From Rheinheimera riviphila (GTDB lineage: Bacteria > Pseudomonadota > Gammaproteobacteria > Enterobacterales > Alteromonadaceae): a stretch of DNA of 64,000 bases. Location of the stretch: contig NZ_SACS01000002.1 of the NCBI RefSeq assembly GCF_004005945.1, positions 265,791 to 329,790 on the forward strand. The letters run 5' to 3'. Shown here in pieces: positions 29,432-39,104 of this stretch. A program made the position numbers and the translations under genes. The stretch's first letter is position 1; each line of letters opens with the position of its first letter. Below the pieces are notes generated by a model, which saw only the letters and a list, made by a program, of their open reading frames with translations, was not told the DNA's origin and did not search any database.

Positions 29432-31405
29432 TCACGCGTAATAATCGACCATCCGGTCCGACACCCTGACGATTGCCTGCTGCTGCAGTGGTTCATCACC
29501 GATATCCGTGCCCTGATCAAGCCCCTGATTGCGTTCGCGGGTCTGACGTTGTTCAGCAGAACCTTCACGCTGCTGGCTCACCTGGCCCTGAGTCAGCTCA
29601 ATACCTTGCTCTTCCAGCATTTCCCGCAGCCTTGGCATTTGTTGCTCTAATGCTTCCTTGGCGCCAGCTTGTTGCACCACAAACTGTACTGAAAGTTGTT
29701 CCTGTTGCATCTGCACTTTAATTTGCATACTGCCCAGTTCTTCCGGCGCTAATCTAATCTCGGCACTTTGGATCTTCTGATTCACCTGAAACATCACCCG
29801 CTCTTTCAGCTGAGCTGCGGCAGTTGGCTCCAGTAAATTCAGCGACGGTTGTTCATTGTTGCTCAGATGGTCGTTTAACTTCGCAGCGAACAACTGTGAA
29901 GCAGCCTGTTGCTGTTGCTGCCCAGTCGAAGAGCCCATCGCGCTACCGCTACTGCTGATTGGCCGCTCTGTTTGCAGCAAGGTATTAAAAGCTGTCGGGG
30001 TGTCGGTATGCTGACCAGACAACACAACACTCAGCTCAGACAGTTTCGGTGATTGCTGCGCGGCCAGCTCCTGCAGCGGTTGGCTTTGTGTTTGTTCAGC
30101 TTGTTGTTGCTTCTGAACTAAAGATGCGGCGGCATTGGCGGCCTTTTGAAACTGAGCAAAACTTGGTGCTGCATTTTTTGCTTCCCTGGCTGTTGTTGCT
30201 GCAGTTGTCACACCTGCCAATATCGTACCTGGTGTTGTAAAGTCAGGGCTCACGTCAATCGGCAGCTCCACATCCACCGGCGCCGTGACCGAAGATTTGT
30301 GGCCTTTGCCATCGATCTGACTGAGCTGTGCGGCCACTGATCCGGCGCTGAGCTGTTGCATGACGCCCGAAGTCACAGGCGCTGCACTTGTTGTGGTTGC
30401 AGCAGTGCTGGCCAGAGTTTGTTGTTCAGTTGGAGTCGCAGCTTGTTGCTCGCTTGCTGCCCCAACCTGGCTTTGCTGATCTGGTTGATCAGTTTTAAGC
30501 AGTTCCCGCACATTCATTTGTTCAGCCGGTAGTTCAGCCGATAGTTTAGCCGGATGCGTATTGACCACTCTGTCTGAGTCAACGCCACTACCAGTGAGCT
30601 TCGCCTGGATGCTTGCCGCATCAACAGCGGCATCATCAGCCTGGTTGGCGGCAGATGGTGTCGTGGCGTCTTGCTTTCCTTCCGCAATATTGGCCAGAGC
30701 TGCATCCGCCAGCATTGTCGCGGCTTCACCAAGGCTAGCCAGTGCTGTACCGCTGGTGGCATTTTTTTCGCCCTGCAACTGTTCGGCTGTTTGAGCGGCA
30801 TCGGCCATTTGCAAAGCCATCGTTGCTGCTTGCTCCGTCACCGGAACGCCCAACAAATCGGCGGCCACTGATTCAGCCGTTGTTAACAGACTTTCAGCGG
30901 TTGATGCAGTGGTCGAAGGCGCTGAAGATTGAGATAAAATTGCATTAAAATCATGAGATTGACTGATAATAGCCAGCCACGGACTTTGATTGGTTGGTTG
31001 CTCTTTATCAAGAGCTACAGTGTCAGTCTGACTGACCGCGGCCTCTTCGCTGCCTACAGTGATGGTTGATGCTTGCTGTGCGGCAACAGCGTCGGTTGCC
31101 GCCTGAGAATTGCAGTCACCTGGGGTGTCGGCCAGTATTTTTTCAGCCAAAGCTTTGGCAGCAAGAGCACTCTCCGCCTGACTTTCTTTGGCAGTTTGCG
31201 CTTGTTGCATCACCAAAGCGGCAACTTCCTGCCCGGTTTTTTTATCAGTCACTGCGTTGCTTTGTTGTTCCTGACTATCCAGCTCCGCATCCAACAATTC
31301 ACTGAATTCAGCCTCGTCGTCAGCCGCATTCTGGCGCCAGGTCTCGTCAGCGGCCAGTTTGCTGTTGTCTGCAGATAAAAGCTGAAATGACTTATCAATG
31401 TGCAT
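29432..31405 (-). CDS. fliK: Flagellar hook-length control protein FliK
   Basis: Secreted ruler that sets hook length and triggers the FlhB switch. 657 residues, long for the family and very rich in Gln, Ala, Ser and Thr, as ruler regions often are. The conserved C-terminal domain is at about 545-625 (IRLAPEELGSMQIKVQMQQ, LSVQFVVQQAGAKEALEQQ, LREMLEEQGIEL). I use ATG 31405 (MHIDKSFQLL) because GGAG lies six bases in front; a GTG seven codons upstream is also open. A weak sigma-54-like site lies upstream. Confidence 0.9.
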   Translation of the reverse strand: MHIDKSFQLLSADNSKLAADETWRQNAADDEAEFSELLDAELDSQEQQSNAVTDKKTGQEVAALVMQQAQTAKESQAESALAAKALAEKILADTPGDCNSQAATDAVAAQQASTITVGSEEAAVSQTDTVALDKEQPTNQSPWLAIISQSHDFNAILSQSSAPSTTASTAESLLTTAESVAADLLGVPVTEQAATMALQMADAAQTAEQLQGEKNATSGTALASLGEAATMLADAALANIAEGKQDATTPSAANQADDAAVDAASIQAKLTGSGVDSDRVVNTHPAKLSAELPAEQMNVRELLKTDQPDQQSQVGAASEQQAATPTEQQTLASTAATTTSAAPVTSGVMQQLSAGSVAAQLSQIDGKGHKSSVTAPVDVELPIDVSPDFTTPGTILAGVTTAATTAREAKNAAPSFAQFQKAANAAASLVQKQQQAEQTQSQPLQELAAQQSPKLSELSVVLSGQHTDTPTAFNTLLQTERPISSSGSAMGSSTGQQQQQAASQLFAAKLNDHLSNNEQPSLNLLEPTAAAQLKERVMFQVNQKIQSAEIRLAPEELGSMQIKVQMQQEQLSVQFVVQQAGAKEALEQQMPRLREMLEEQGIELTQGQVSQQREGSAEQRQTRERNQGLDQGTDIGDEPLQQQAIVRVSDRMVDYYA

Positions 31406-31483
31406 GCTGACTCCGGGACTTATCACTGGCAGAATTGCCGCTACCGTTATGTGTCGTTGAATGTTCCAATGACGATTAACTAT

Positions 31484-31498
31484 TCAAAATCCGCGCCA
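31484..31498 (-). promoter_or_regulatory. Weak sigma-54-like site before fliK
   Basis: Minus-strand TGGCGCGGATTTTGA has a good -24 box but GA instead of GC at -12, with the correct ten-base spacing from GG. It is about 80 bases before fliK, where Vibrio and Shewanella start the fliK-flhB unit. The -12 mismatch makes it uncertain. Confidence 0.3.
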
Positions 31499-31538
31499 CA
31501 TTCTTCAAATCGCGCTGAATTTACCTGGTTCACTGATT

Positions 31539-31991
31539 TTATTGCTCGGTCGCCTGCAAACGACGGAAAAACTGCTGTGTGGCCATTTCGTCCAGCATTT
31601 TTTGTTCTTGTTTTTGTACCCGGACATAAGCAGCCTGCAGCTCTTTATCAATCAATAAATCCAGTGCTTTACGCTTTTTCTGCATCGCCAGCCAGGCGCT
31701 GCGGCGCATATCGGCGACGCGTTGCGCTTGTTGCACCTGCATATTTTGTTGCGTCAGTGCTTGATCGAGCTTGGTAATGAAGTTCAGATATTGGTTAAAT
31801 TGGCGGCTGGCGATACCTTCGGCACCACGTTGCTGACTCTGCCGGATATAGTCGGTGCGATAATTGGCAAGCCCGGTATATTTCTCGACCGCCAGCTGCG
31901 CAAACTGGTGCGCCTGCACAAATTGCGCTTGCAGTTTTTCTTCTTTTTCCAGCTGAACTTTTGCCAGCAATTGCAGTTGTTTTAACGCCAT
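31539..31991 (-). CDS. fliJ: Flagellar export chaperone FliJ
   Basis: Coiled-coil protein (150 residues) that sits in the FliI ring and helps export. It is nearly all helical and charged (LQLLAKVQLEKEEKLQAQFV, QQRGAEGIASRQFNQYLNFI, KKRKALDLLIDKELQAAYVR). It begins two bases after fliI and is the last gene of the fliE-J group; 112 bases plus the fliK leader follow. Confidence 0.92.
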   Translation of the reverse strand: MALKQLQLLAKVQLEKEEKLQAQFVQAHQFAQLAVEKYTGLANYRTDYIRQSQQRGAEGIASRQFNQYLNFITKLDQALTQQNMQVQQAQRVADMRRSAWLAMQKKRKALDLLIDKELQAAYVRVQKQEQKMLDEMATQQFFRRLQATEQ

Positions 31992-31993
31992 GC

Positions 31994-33346
31994 TCAGAAT
32001 CCTCTACCGGCTGGGATCAAACCTGCCAGGCCCGTTAAGCTGTCGTCGTAAGGCACGACATCGGTCATGCCTTGTTGCAAAAATTTGTTAATTCGCGGCA
32101 TCAGACTAATCGCCTGATCCAGCATCGGATCCGAACCTTTGACATAAGCACCGATGGCTATCAGATCCTTGCTTTGACTGAAACTGGCATACAGCTGTTT
32201 AATATTTCGAGCCAATAATTGATGTTCCATACTGGTGACGGCCGGCATCACCCGGCTAATCGAACGTTCAATATCAATAGCTGGAAAATGGCCACTGTCG
32301 GCAAGCTGGCGCGACAGCACGATGTGGCCGTCTAAAATGGCCCGGGCGGCATCGGCAATCGGATCCTGTAAATCATCGCCTTCTGAGAGCACAGTATAAA
32401 AAGCCGTAATCGAACCCTGGCCTTCAGCACCGTTGCCCGCACGCTCCACCAGCGCCGGTAATTTGGCAAACACCGATGGCGGATAGCCTTTGGTGGCCGG
32501 TGGCTCACCCACGGCCAAGGCAATTTCCCGTTGCGCCTGGGCATAACGGGTAATGGAATCGAGCAGCAGCAACACATCCAAGCCCTGATCGCGGAAATAT
32601 TCCGCCACCTGTACGGCGGTTTCACAGCCTTTAAGACGCATTAACGGTGACACATCAGCAGGCGCTGCGACCACCACCGAACGACTGCGACCGACATCAC
32701 CGAGAATTTCGTCGATAAATTCTTTGACTTCCCGGCCCCGTTCGCCGACCAGCCCTACCACTATCACGTCAGCAGCGGTACCGCGGGTCATCATGCCCAA
32801 GAGCACCGATTTACCAACACCGGAGCCTGCAAACAAACCCATCCGCTGACCTTTGCCGACGGTGATAATGCTGTTGATCGCGCGCACGCCCACATCCAGC
32901 GGTTGCTTGATGGGTCGGCGTTGTAGTGGATTAATCGGTGGTTTTTTACCTTTACTGAATTCATTGGCGAGCACCGGGCCTTTACCGTCCAGTGGTTTAC
33001 CGGCGCCATCAATCACCCGGCCAAGCAGCGCCATACTTAAGGGTACACCACGGTGATCCTGCAGTGGGGTAACACGGGCTCCCGGAACCACACCGGTGAC
33101 ATCGTCTTTAGGCATTAAGAAAATACGATCTTTGGCAAAACCAACCACTTCGGCTTCGAGCAGACCGTTGGCGGTTTCAACCACACAGGTTTGGCCGATC
33201 GCCGCCGAACATCCAGTCGCTTCCAGGGTTAGGCCAACCACCCGCACCAGACGACCAGCAACCACCGGCCGGTTTGGTTTAATGTATTGTTGTTGCTGCG
33301 CAAGGCGCTCTGCCAAAGTCATTGGGTTGGTCGTCGCACTGCTCAT
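31994..33346 (-). CDS. fliI: Flagellum-specific ATPase FliI
   Basis: Export ATPase related to F1 beta. 450 residues: a beta-barrel N-terminus, Walker A AGSGVGKS at 173-180, [16 protein letters not shown], Walker B region [19 protein letters not shown] and the [12 protein letters not shown] segment. The C-terminus [12 protein letters not shown] is a short tail. It lies between fliH and fliJ in the standard order. Confidence 0.96.
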   Translation of the reverse strand: MSSATTNPMTLAERLAQQQQYIKPNRPVVAGRLVRVVGLTLEATGCSAAIGQTCVVETANGLLEAEVVGFAKDRIFLMPKDDVTGVVPGARVTPLQDHRGVPLSMALLGRVIDGAGKPLDGKGPVLANEFSKGKKPPINPLQRRPIKQPLDVGVRAINSIITVGKGQRMGLFAGSGVGKSVLLGMMTRGTAADVIVVGLVGERGREVKEFIDEILGDVGRSRSVVVAAPADVSPLMRLKGCETAVQVAEYFRDQGLDVLLLLDSITRYAQAQREIALAVGEPPATKGYPPSVFAKLPALVERAGNGAEGQGSITAFYTVLSEGDDLQDPIADAARAILDGHIVLSRQLADSGHFPAIDIERSISRVMPAVTSMEHQLLARNIKQLYASFSQSKDLIAIGAYVKGSDPMLDQAISLMPRINKFLQQGMTDVVPYDDSLTGLAGLIPAGRGF

Positions 33347-33373
33347 GAAAGTCCCTGCAAGCTCACGCCTGCG

Positions 33374-34270
33374 TCAATCTTCTGCCGCCTGTTCAGGCTT
33401 GATAGCGGGTTCTTGCAAAAAATGCTCCAGACTGCTTTGCAGCCGGGTTTTTAAGGTGCGGTCGACACTGGATTCAGTACTTTCCACCCGGCAATCACCG
33501 CGTTCCAGCGCCGGTTCACTGCGGATTTGCCACAACCTTTCGGCAATGTCTTCAGGGCTGTAATGCTGCTGAATAACAGCGACATCTGCCGGATGCAATT
33601 TGATAATCAATTTATCAGCCTGATAAGGTAACGCATCCACCGCTTCACGTAAGGTATTTAAAATACACTGTGGATTGGTTTTAACTTCAACCCCAATAAC
33701 CGCTTGCGCCATCTGCAGCGCTAAATGCAGCAAAGATTGTTCAACTTCGGCGTCAACTTTTTGTAGCGGTTGTTGCAGCTGATTCATAAGAAATTGCAAC
33801 TGTGCCAGTTGATCGCGGATCAACTGCTCGCCTTCGCTCAAACCTTGTTTTTTGCCTTCGGCCTGGCCTTGTAGCAGACCATCCTGATAACCCTGCTCAC
33901 GACCTTCACTATAACCCTGACCAAAGCCCTCTTCTTTACCCTGACTGCTCCCTTCATCAAACGCCGCCTGGCGAATTTGCTCGATATCGTCGGCCGTCAG
34001 CGGTTTAATCACCAGTTCTTCTTCGTTTTTGGCCGACAAGCGTTCGCCCGGCTCCGGCCGTTTTTTGTACAGAGCATTGGTTTTGTACAGACTGGCTGGC
34101 GAAACTACCGGCATCGTAGATTCAGTTGGCGCAGCTTTTTGTGCCGGCGCTGTTTTTGCGGCCGGTTCGTCATCACTGATCCGCGGTGGCTTATCCCAAT
34201 CGTTCAAGATGTCCATGACTCCCGGATCTGGCTTAAAAGGCCGGTTTTGCTGAAACATATTTGTCGTCAT
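33374..34270 (-). CDS. fliH: Flagellar export regulator FliH
   Basis: Negative regulator and stator-like partner of FliI. 298 residues. An N-terminal extension ends in a glycine-spaced helix with GxxxG-type repeats (GSSQGKEEGFGQGYSEGREQ onwards, near 107-150), the hallmark of FliH. A C-terminal domain (LALQMAQAVIGVEVKTNPQC) follows. The ATG at 34270 has only a weak ribosome site; an ATG four codons later is possible. 107 bases separate it from fliG, wider than elsewhere in the operon. Confidence 0.9.
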   Translation of the reverse strand: MTTNMFQQNRPFKPDPGVMDILNDWDKPPRISDDEPAAKTAPAQKAAPTESTMPVVSPASLYKTNALYKKRPEPGERLSAKNEEELVIKPLTADDIEQIRQAAFDEGSSQGKEEGFGQGYSEGREQGYQDGLLQGQAEGKKQGLSEGEQLIRDQLAQLQFLMNQLQQPLQKVDAEVEQSLLHLALQMAQAVIGVEVKTNPQCILNTLREAVDALPYQADKLIIKLHPADVAVIQQHYSPEDIAERLWQIRSEPALERGDCRVESTESSVDRTLKTRLQSSLEHFLQEPAIKPEQAAED

Positions 34271-34377
34271 TTATCACTGCTCAATGCTGACACCTGGGTT
34301 GAATGGCCGGATTTCACGCGGTGGCATTGTTTAAACGACCGCTACAAAACCCGGAGCATATATCATTACCGACATCC

Positions 34378-35415
34378 TTACAGGAAGTCTTCGCCACCGC
34401 CACCGCCCAACATAATTTCGCCGGCATCGGCCAGACGACGGGCCGTTGACAGAATTTCTTTCTGCGCAGTTTCCACTTCGCTGACCCGCACCGGGCCCAT
34501 CGCTTCCAAATCGTCAGCCAGCATTTCGGCGGCACGTTTGGACATATTTTTCAGAATTTTCTCTTTCAGGTTTTCGTCAGCGCCTTTGAGTGCTTTCATC
34601 AGCACATCTTGCTGCACTTCACGCAGAATGGCCTGAATAGCCCGGTCGTCCACTTCCAGTAAGTTTTCGAACACAAACATTAAGTCCTGAATTTGCTGCG
34701 CCATTTCTTCGTCGTGTTCGCGGATAGAATCCATCAATTGACCTTCGACGTTGGTGTCGAGGTAGTTCATGATATCGGCAGCGGCTTTGAGGCCACCCAT
34801 CTTCGCGGCCTGGGCACCAGCTTGACCAGCAAACTGTTTCTCCATGATCTCGTTTAATTCTTGCAGTGCCGCTGGTTGTACTTCTTCCAGGTTGGCGATG
34901 CGCATCGTTAAATCGAGCCGGACTTTTTCCGGGAACTGCGACAAAATTTCCGCCGATTGCTCGGGTTCCAGATAAGACAATACAATCGTTTGGATCTGCG
35001 GGTGCTCGTTGCGGATGATATTCGCGACCTGCTTCGAGTCCATCCATTTCAGCGAATCTAAACCTTTGGCGCCACCACCCAAAATAATCTGGTCGATTAA
35101 GTTCGAGGCTTTTTCTTCACCCAACGCGGCCGTTAAGGCGCGGCGGATAAAGTCTTCGCTCTGGAAGCCGATGGTACTAAAGTTCTGAATCTGTTCGATA
35201 AACAGCCGGTGCACTGCTGAGATTTTCGCCTGGTTCAGATCTTCAATCGAAGCCATCGCCATACCGACTTTCTGCACCTGCTTTGGCTCTAAATGTTTCA
35301 GGATCTGGGCGGCATCCTCTTCTGACAAGCTCAGCAGCAGGATGGCGGCCTTTTCAACCCCGTCTAATTTACCGACATCAAAGGCCGGTTTTTGAGTGGT
35401 ATCAACGTTACTCAT
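34378..35415 (-). CDS. fliG: Flagellar motor switch protein FliG
   Basis: C-ring protein that contacts the stator. 345 residues: an N-terminal FliF-binding domain (AAILLLSLSEEDAAQILKHL), a middle domain with the EHPQ motif (RNEHPQIQTIVLSYLE), and a C-terminal torque domain (FVFENLLEVDDRAIQAILRE onward) with its alternating charged residues. The start overlaps the fliF stop by eight bases. Confidence 0.96.
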   Translation of the reverse strand: MSNVDTTQKPAFDVGKLDGVEKAAILLLSLSEEDAAQILKHLEPKQVQKVGMAMASIEDLNQAKISAVHRLFIEQIQNFSTIGFQSEDFIRRALTAALGEEKASNLIDQIILGGGAKGLDSLKWMDSKQVANIIRNEHPQIQTIVLSYLEPEQSAEILSQFPEKVRLDLTMRIANLEEVQPAALQELNEIMEKQFAGQAGAQAAKMGGLKAAADIMNYLDTNVEGQLMDSIREHDEEMAQQIQDLMFVFENLLEVDDRAIQAILREVQQDVLMKALKGADENLKEKILKNMSKRAAEMLADDLEAMGPVRVSEVETAQKEILSTARRLADAGEIMLGGGGGEDFL

Positions 35416-37123
35416 CTTCAGCTAACCAATTTTTCACGACCAGAGAGGAAAGTTCAGGTTCATTGGCAACCAATGCCCGCACCGCTTTTAATAAGTCTTC
35501 ATCACCATGTAAGTCTGGCAGCATCAAGGTACCATCGGCGGCAAAGCCGACAGACTTGGCGTCAAACTCTTTACTCAGCATGTCGATGGTATCATCACCC
35601 AGGTCCAGACCACGCGATAATGAATTCTCATCGTAAGATTCGCTGGTATCTTCAGGGTAGATTAGTTTTTTGATCATTGGTTTCACGATGGCCATGATGA
35701 GCACAATAATCACCAGCGCCGCCAGCACCAATCGCATCATTTCCATAAACCAGGGTTGTTCAAATATTTCGAGTTGTTTCTCTTCGACCAGCGCTTCTCG
35801 GGTGAACGGTACTGAAACCACTTCAATGGTGTCGCCACGCTGCACATCAAAACCGATACCACCTTGTAGTAGCCTGCGAATATTTTGCAGTTCAGCCTGA
35901 GCCCTGGCTGCTGGCGCGGCGGCCGCGTCACCAACCGGTGGCGCCATTTTATAATCCACAGCGACCGACACACTTAAACGTCTGATCACGCCAGATTGCT
36001 GCGTTGAATGGCTGATAGTGGTATCAAGTTCATAGTTGCGGGTTGATTCTTTGCTATTGCGCCCTGGCACCACCGGCGGATTACCATCGGTTGCTTTTTC
36101 CGGGATGTTTGAATCTAACGGCGGTTGATTCGACAATGCGCCCGGAATACCCATCGATCCGCCACCCACGCTGTTTTCTTCAATGGTCATTTCACTGCGC
36201 ACTGCTGGCAAATCCGGGTTAAACCGTTTTTGCGTTTGTTCAGTGGTGGTGAAATCCATCAGCAAGTCGACTTGCGCGGTGTAGTTATCGATGCCCAACA
36301 CCGGGATCAGGATAGAGTCAATTTTCTGACGATATTCTTCTTCGCGTTTTTGTTCAATTTCATACTCACGGCGCGAGCGTGCTGAGCTGGCATCTTGCGA
36401 GCCGCTATTCAGTAAACGACCGTTTTGATCGGTAACCGTGACTTTGGCAGGCTCCAGTCCCTGCACCGCAGAAGCGACTAAATCAACAATCGCATCCACT
36501 TCGCCATCTTTAATGGTTTTGCCACCTTTGGCGGTAATCATCACCGTCGCAGATGGCAGCTTTTCAGTACGGGCGAAAATATTTTCTTTTGGAATGGCCA
36601 GTAATACCCTGGCGCGGGCGATGCTTTGGAACTCTTCAATGGTGCGGGCTAATTGCTGTTCGCGGCTATGTTTTAACCTTTCCATTTCCAGCCGCTGACT
36701 CACGCCAAAACCGCTGTCCTGCATCAGAATATCATCACCGCTGTTCGTTTCCGGTTGAATACCGGCACGGGTCAGCCCCAGTTTCAGATCCTGATAACGA
36801 TCACCGGGCACCAGAATCACGTTCCCTTCCAGTTTGTAGTCAACTTTTTGCCCGTCCAGATAATCGAGATGCTGAATAAGTTCAGCCGTTTCGAAGGTAC
36901 CGAGCGGGCGCATTTCCGGCTCGCGTGCCCACAGAATAATTAAAATAGCGATGGCAATACAAATGGTTAACGCGACAATCAGCGTGACTTGCCGCACGAT
37001 ATCCATGCCACCCATCGAGCCCAGGAAACCAGACTTTTGTTCCTGCTGACTTTGGTCAGCCATCGGCGCATCGCCAAAGTCACTACTGCTTAAAGTCAGT
37101 TCAGTTGAGGTAGATTCAGCCAC
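35408..37123 (-). CDS. fliF: Flagellar MS-ring protein FliF
   Basis: Forms the MS ring of the basal body. 571 residues: TM1 near 50-70 (LIVALTICIAIAILIILWA), the ring-building motifs (LEGNVILVPGDRYQDLKLGL; MERLKHSREQQLARTIEEFQ; ARVLLAIPKENIFA), a variable region, TM2 near 465-485 (MRLVLAALVIIVLIMAIV), and the C-terminal FliG-binding tail. It lies 13 bases after fliE. Confidence 0.96.
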   Translation of the reverse strand: MAESTSTELTLSSSDFGDAPMADQSQQEQKSGFLGSMGGMDIVRQVTLIVALTICIAIAILIILWAREPEMRPLGTFETAELIQHLDYLDGQKVDYKLEGNVILVPGDRYQDLKLGLTRAGIQPETNSGDDILMQDSGFGVSQRLEMERLKHSREQQLARTIEEFQSIARARVLLAIPKENIFARTEKLPSATVMITAKGGKTIKDGEVDAIVDLVASAVQGLEPAKVTVTDQNGRLLNSGSQDASSARSRREYEIEQKREEEYRQKIDSILIPVLGIDNYTAQVDLLMDFTTTEQTQKRFNPDLPAVRSEMTIEENSVGGGSMGIPGALSNQPPLDSNIPEKATDGNPPVVPGRNSKESTRNYELDTTISHSTQQSGVIRRLSVSVAVDYKMAPPVGDAAAAPAARAQAELQNIRRLLQGGIGFDVQRGDTIEVVSVPFTREALVEEKQLEIFEQPWFMEMMRLVLAALVIIVLIMAIVKPMIKKLIYPEDTSESYDENSLSRGLDLGDDTIDMLSKEFDAKSVGFAADGTLMLPDLHGDEDLLKAVRALVANEPELSSLVVKNWLAEDE

Positions 37124-37136
37124 AGTTTATTCCCCC

Positions 37137-37472
37137 TTACACCGGCATCGACATAACTTCTTTATAAGCTTCGACCAGCTTATTCCGAATTTGCACTGTT
37201 GCTTCAAAGGCAATCGACGATTTTTGACCGGCAATCATCGCCTGGGCTAACGACACATTGGGGTCGCCCATTTCAACTGCGGTCGCCAATGTGTTGCTTT
37301 GCTGTTGTAAGCCATTGACATTGTCGATGGCCTGTTTCAGTAAACTGGAGAAGTCAGATTGACTGCTGTTCTGAACCTGCATTTCCTGCGGGCGGATATC
37401 ATTAGAAATGTTGCGGGCCTGGTTGGCATACGACTGCATTTCCTGAAATAAAGCGGCGCCTTTGATGTCCAT
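37137..37472 (-). CDS. fliE: Flagellar hook-basal body adaptor FliE
   Basis: Small junction protein between MS ring and rod. 111 residues, mostly helical, with the conserved C-terminal QKSSIAFEATVQIRNKLVEA and YKEVMSMPV end. First gene of fliE-F-G-H-I-J, with a sigma-54 promoter candidate about 50 bases upstream. Confidence 0.95.
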   Translation of the reverse strand: MDIKGAALFQEMQSYANQARNISNDIRPQEMQVQNSSQSDFSSLLKQAIDNVNGLQQQSNTLATAVEMGDPNVSLAQAMIAGQKSSIAFEATVQIRNKLVEAYKEVMSMPV

Positions 37473-37518
37473 TACTGTTTACCTGTTGCGGTGGTGTAAA
37501 ACCAGAATAAGCAGATAA

Positions 37519-37534
37519 AGCACAAGGCGTGCCA
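37519..37534 (-). promoter_or_regulatory. Sigma-54 promoter candidate before fliE
   Basis: Minus-strand TGTGGCACGCCTTGTGCTT matches the sigma-54 consensus: a perfect TGGCACG -24 box and GC at -12 with ten bases between GG and GC. The -12 element is about 47 bases from the fliE ATG. FlrC or FlrA, encoded just upstream, is the likely activator. Confidence 0.8.
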
Positions 37535-37748
37535 CAATTTATTTGTTTACTTTCAATCAGTTATGAATGATTTCATCTGTCAAAAAGCTGACAACTGGAG
37601 CGGTGAGCAGAAATGGTGAGCAGAAAGAGAAATGCTGGGCCTTGCTGTGAGCTTGACGTTGAGGCTAAACCCAAACGCGAAAAATAGCCAAAACACCCAG
37701 CAAATGTTGATCATCCGCTGAGCGTTTTTTACCACGGCCAAAAACGGT

Positions 37749-39104
37749 TTAAGCTGGTAACTGAATACCAGACTCACGCATCCGCGCCAGCTTATATCTT
37801 AACGTCCGGGCACTGATGCCAAGCTTTTCTGCGACATCTTTACGCCGATTGGCACAAGCGCGCATCGTTTCCAGAATGATCCGGTGTTCTTGCTCGTAGA
37901 CTTCTGATTTAAATACACTTAAGTCCGGATCTAACACCATCGACACCGGCTCGTCACCTTGCCAATCGCTGGGGCCTGAACCTAATTCCAGCAGAATATC
38001 GTCGGCGGTAATATCCGGCGCGGTGTGCACAATCAAGGCGCGTAGCATCACGTTATCCAGCTCGCGCACGTTGCCCGGCCAGTCGTGTTGCAATAATTTG
38101 CGCTGCGCAGCAGCGGTCAGATTCGGCACCGGTTCGCCCTGTTGCTGGCAATGCCGCTCTAATAAATGCCGGCATAACGGCAACACGTCTTCAATCCGAT
38201 CGGCCAGCGCCGACCAGGTCAGTGGAAACACATTCAGCCGGTAAAATAAGTCTTCGCGGAACAACCCTTGTTGCACGGTCTGGCGTAAATCGCGGTTGCT
38301 GGTGGCAATCACCCGCACATCCAGCTTGATGGTTTTGCGACTACCCAGCCGCTCCACTTCCCGCTCCTGCAGCACCCGCAGTAACTTCGCCTGCAGGTTT
38401 AAATCCATTTCGCTGATTTCATCCAGCAAAATAGTGCCTTGCTGCGCCTGTTCAAATTTACCCGGGCAGGCCTGAATAGCACCGGTAAAAGCACCTTTTT
38501 CGTAGCCGAACAACGTCGATTCCAGCATATTTTCCGGAATAGCGGCGCAGTTAATTGCAATAAACGGCCCTTCGTGGCGCGGTGATTGCTGGTGAATATA
38601 ACGTGCCAGCACTTCCTTGCCCGAACCGCTTGGCCCAAGGACCATCACGCTGGCATCAGAGCGCGCTACTTTCGCGGCGAGTTTGACCAACTGCTGACTC
38701 ACCGGCGCTGCAACGATTGGCTCAAAAGCGGCCACCTCATCTAAAGGCACATAACGACTCACCATATTCACCAATACTTGTGGCGAAAATGGCTTCGCCA
38801 GATAATCGACGGCACCTAAGCGAATGGCTTGTACAGCATCGTTGACCGTGGCGTACGCCGTCATCATCAACACCGGAATATTGTTGTAATTCAGTTTGAT
38901 GGATTTCAACAGCTCCAGGCCGGAAATTCCGCCCATTTGCACATCGCTAATCACCAGTCTGATTTTATGCTGCTTCAGTAACTGCATCGCCTGCTCGGCG
39001 CTGTCTGCAGCAATCACCTGATATTGCGCCAGGCTTAATGTATCGACCAGTGCTTCACGCAACCCGGCGTCGTCTTCCACCACCAGAATTTTAGTGTGCT
39101 GCAT
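37749..39104 (-). CDS. flrC: Sigma-54-dependent flagellar response regulator FlrC (FleR)
   Basis: Two-component activator of middle flagellar genes. 451 residues. The receiver has Asp54 in LVISDVQMGG. The AAA+ domain has Walker A GPSGSGKEVLAR, the sigma-54 contact loop GAFTGA, Walker B-like GTILLDEISEMD, and EREVERLGSRKT. The Fis-type C-terminal helix-turn-helix is RKDVAEKLGISARTLRYKL. It overlaps the flrB end by 14 bases. Downstream are fliE and its sigma-54 promoter candidate. Confidence 0.95.
   Translation of the reverse strand: MQHTKILVVEDDAGLREALVDTLSLAQYQVIAADSAEQAMQLLKQHKIRLVISDVQMGGISGLELLKSIKLNYNNIPVLMMTAYATVNDAVQAIRLGAVDYLAKPFSPQVLVNMVSRYVPLDEVAAFEPIVAAPVSQQLVKLAAKVARSDASVMVLGPSGSGKEVLARYIHQQSPRHEGPFIAINCAAIPENMLESTLFGYEKGAFTGAIQACPGKFEQAQQGTILLDEISEMDLNLQAKLLRVLQEREVERLGSRKTIKLDVRVIATSNRDLRQTVQQGLFREDLFYRLNVFPLTWSALADRIEDVLPLCRHLLERHCQQQGEPVPNLTAAAQRKLLQHDWPGNVRELDNVMLRALIVHTAPDITADDILLELGSGPSDWQGDEPVSMVLDPDLSVFKSEVYEQEHRIILETMRACANRRKDVAEKLGISARTLRYKLARMRESGIQLPA

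Noticed and set aside
37650..37745. Possible terminator hairpins after flrC
   Set aside because: Stems are short or AT-only and not followed by a T-run; evidence too weak to annotate.
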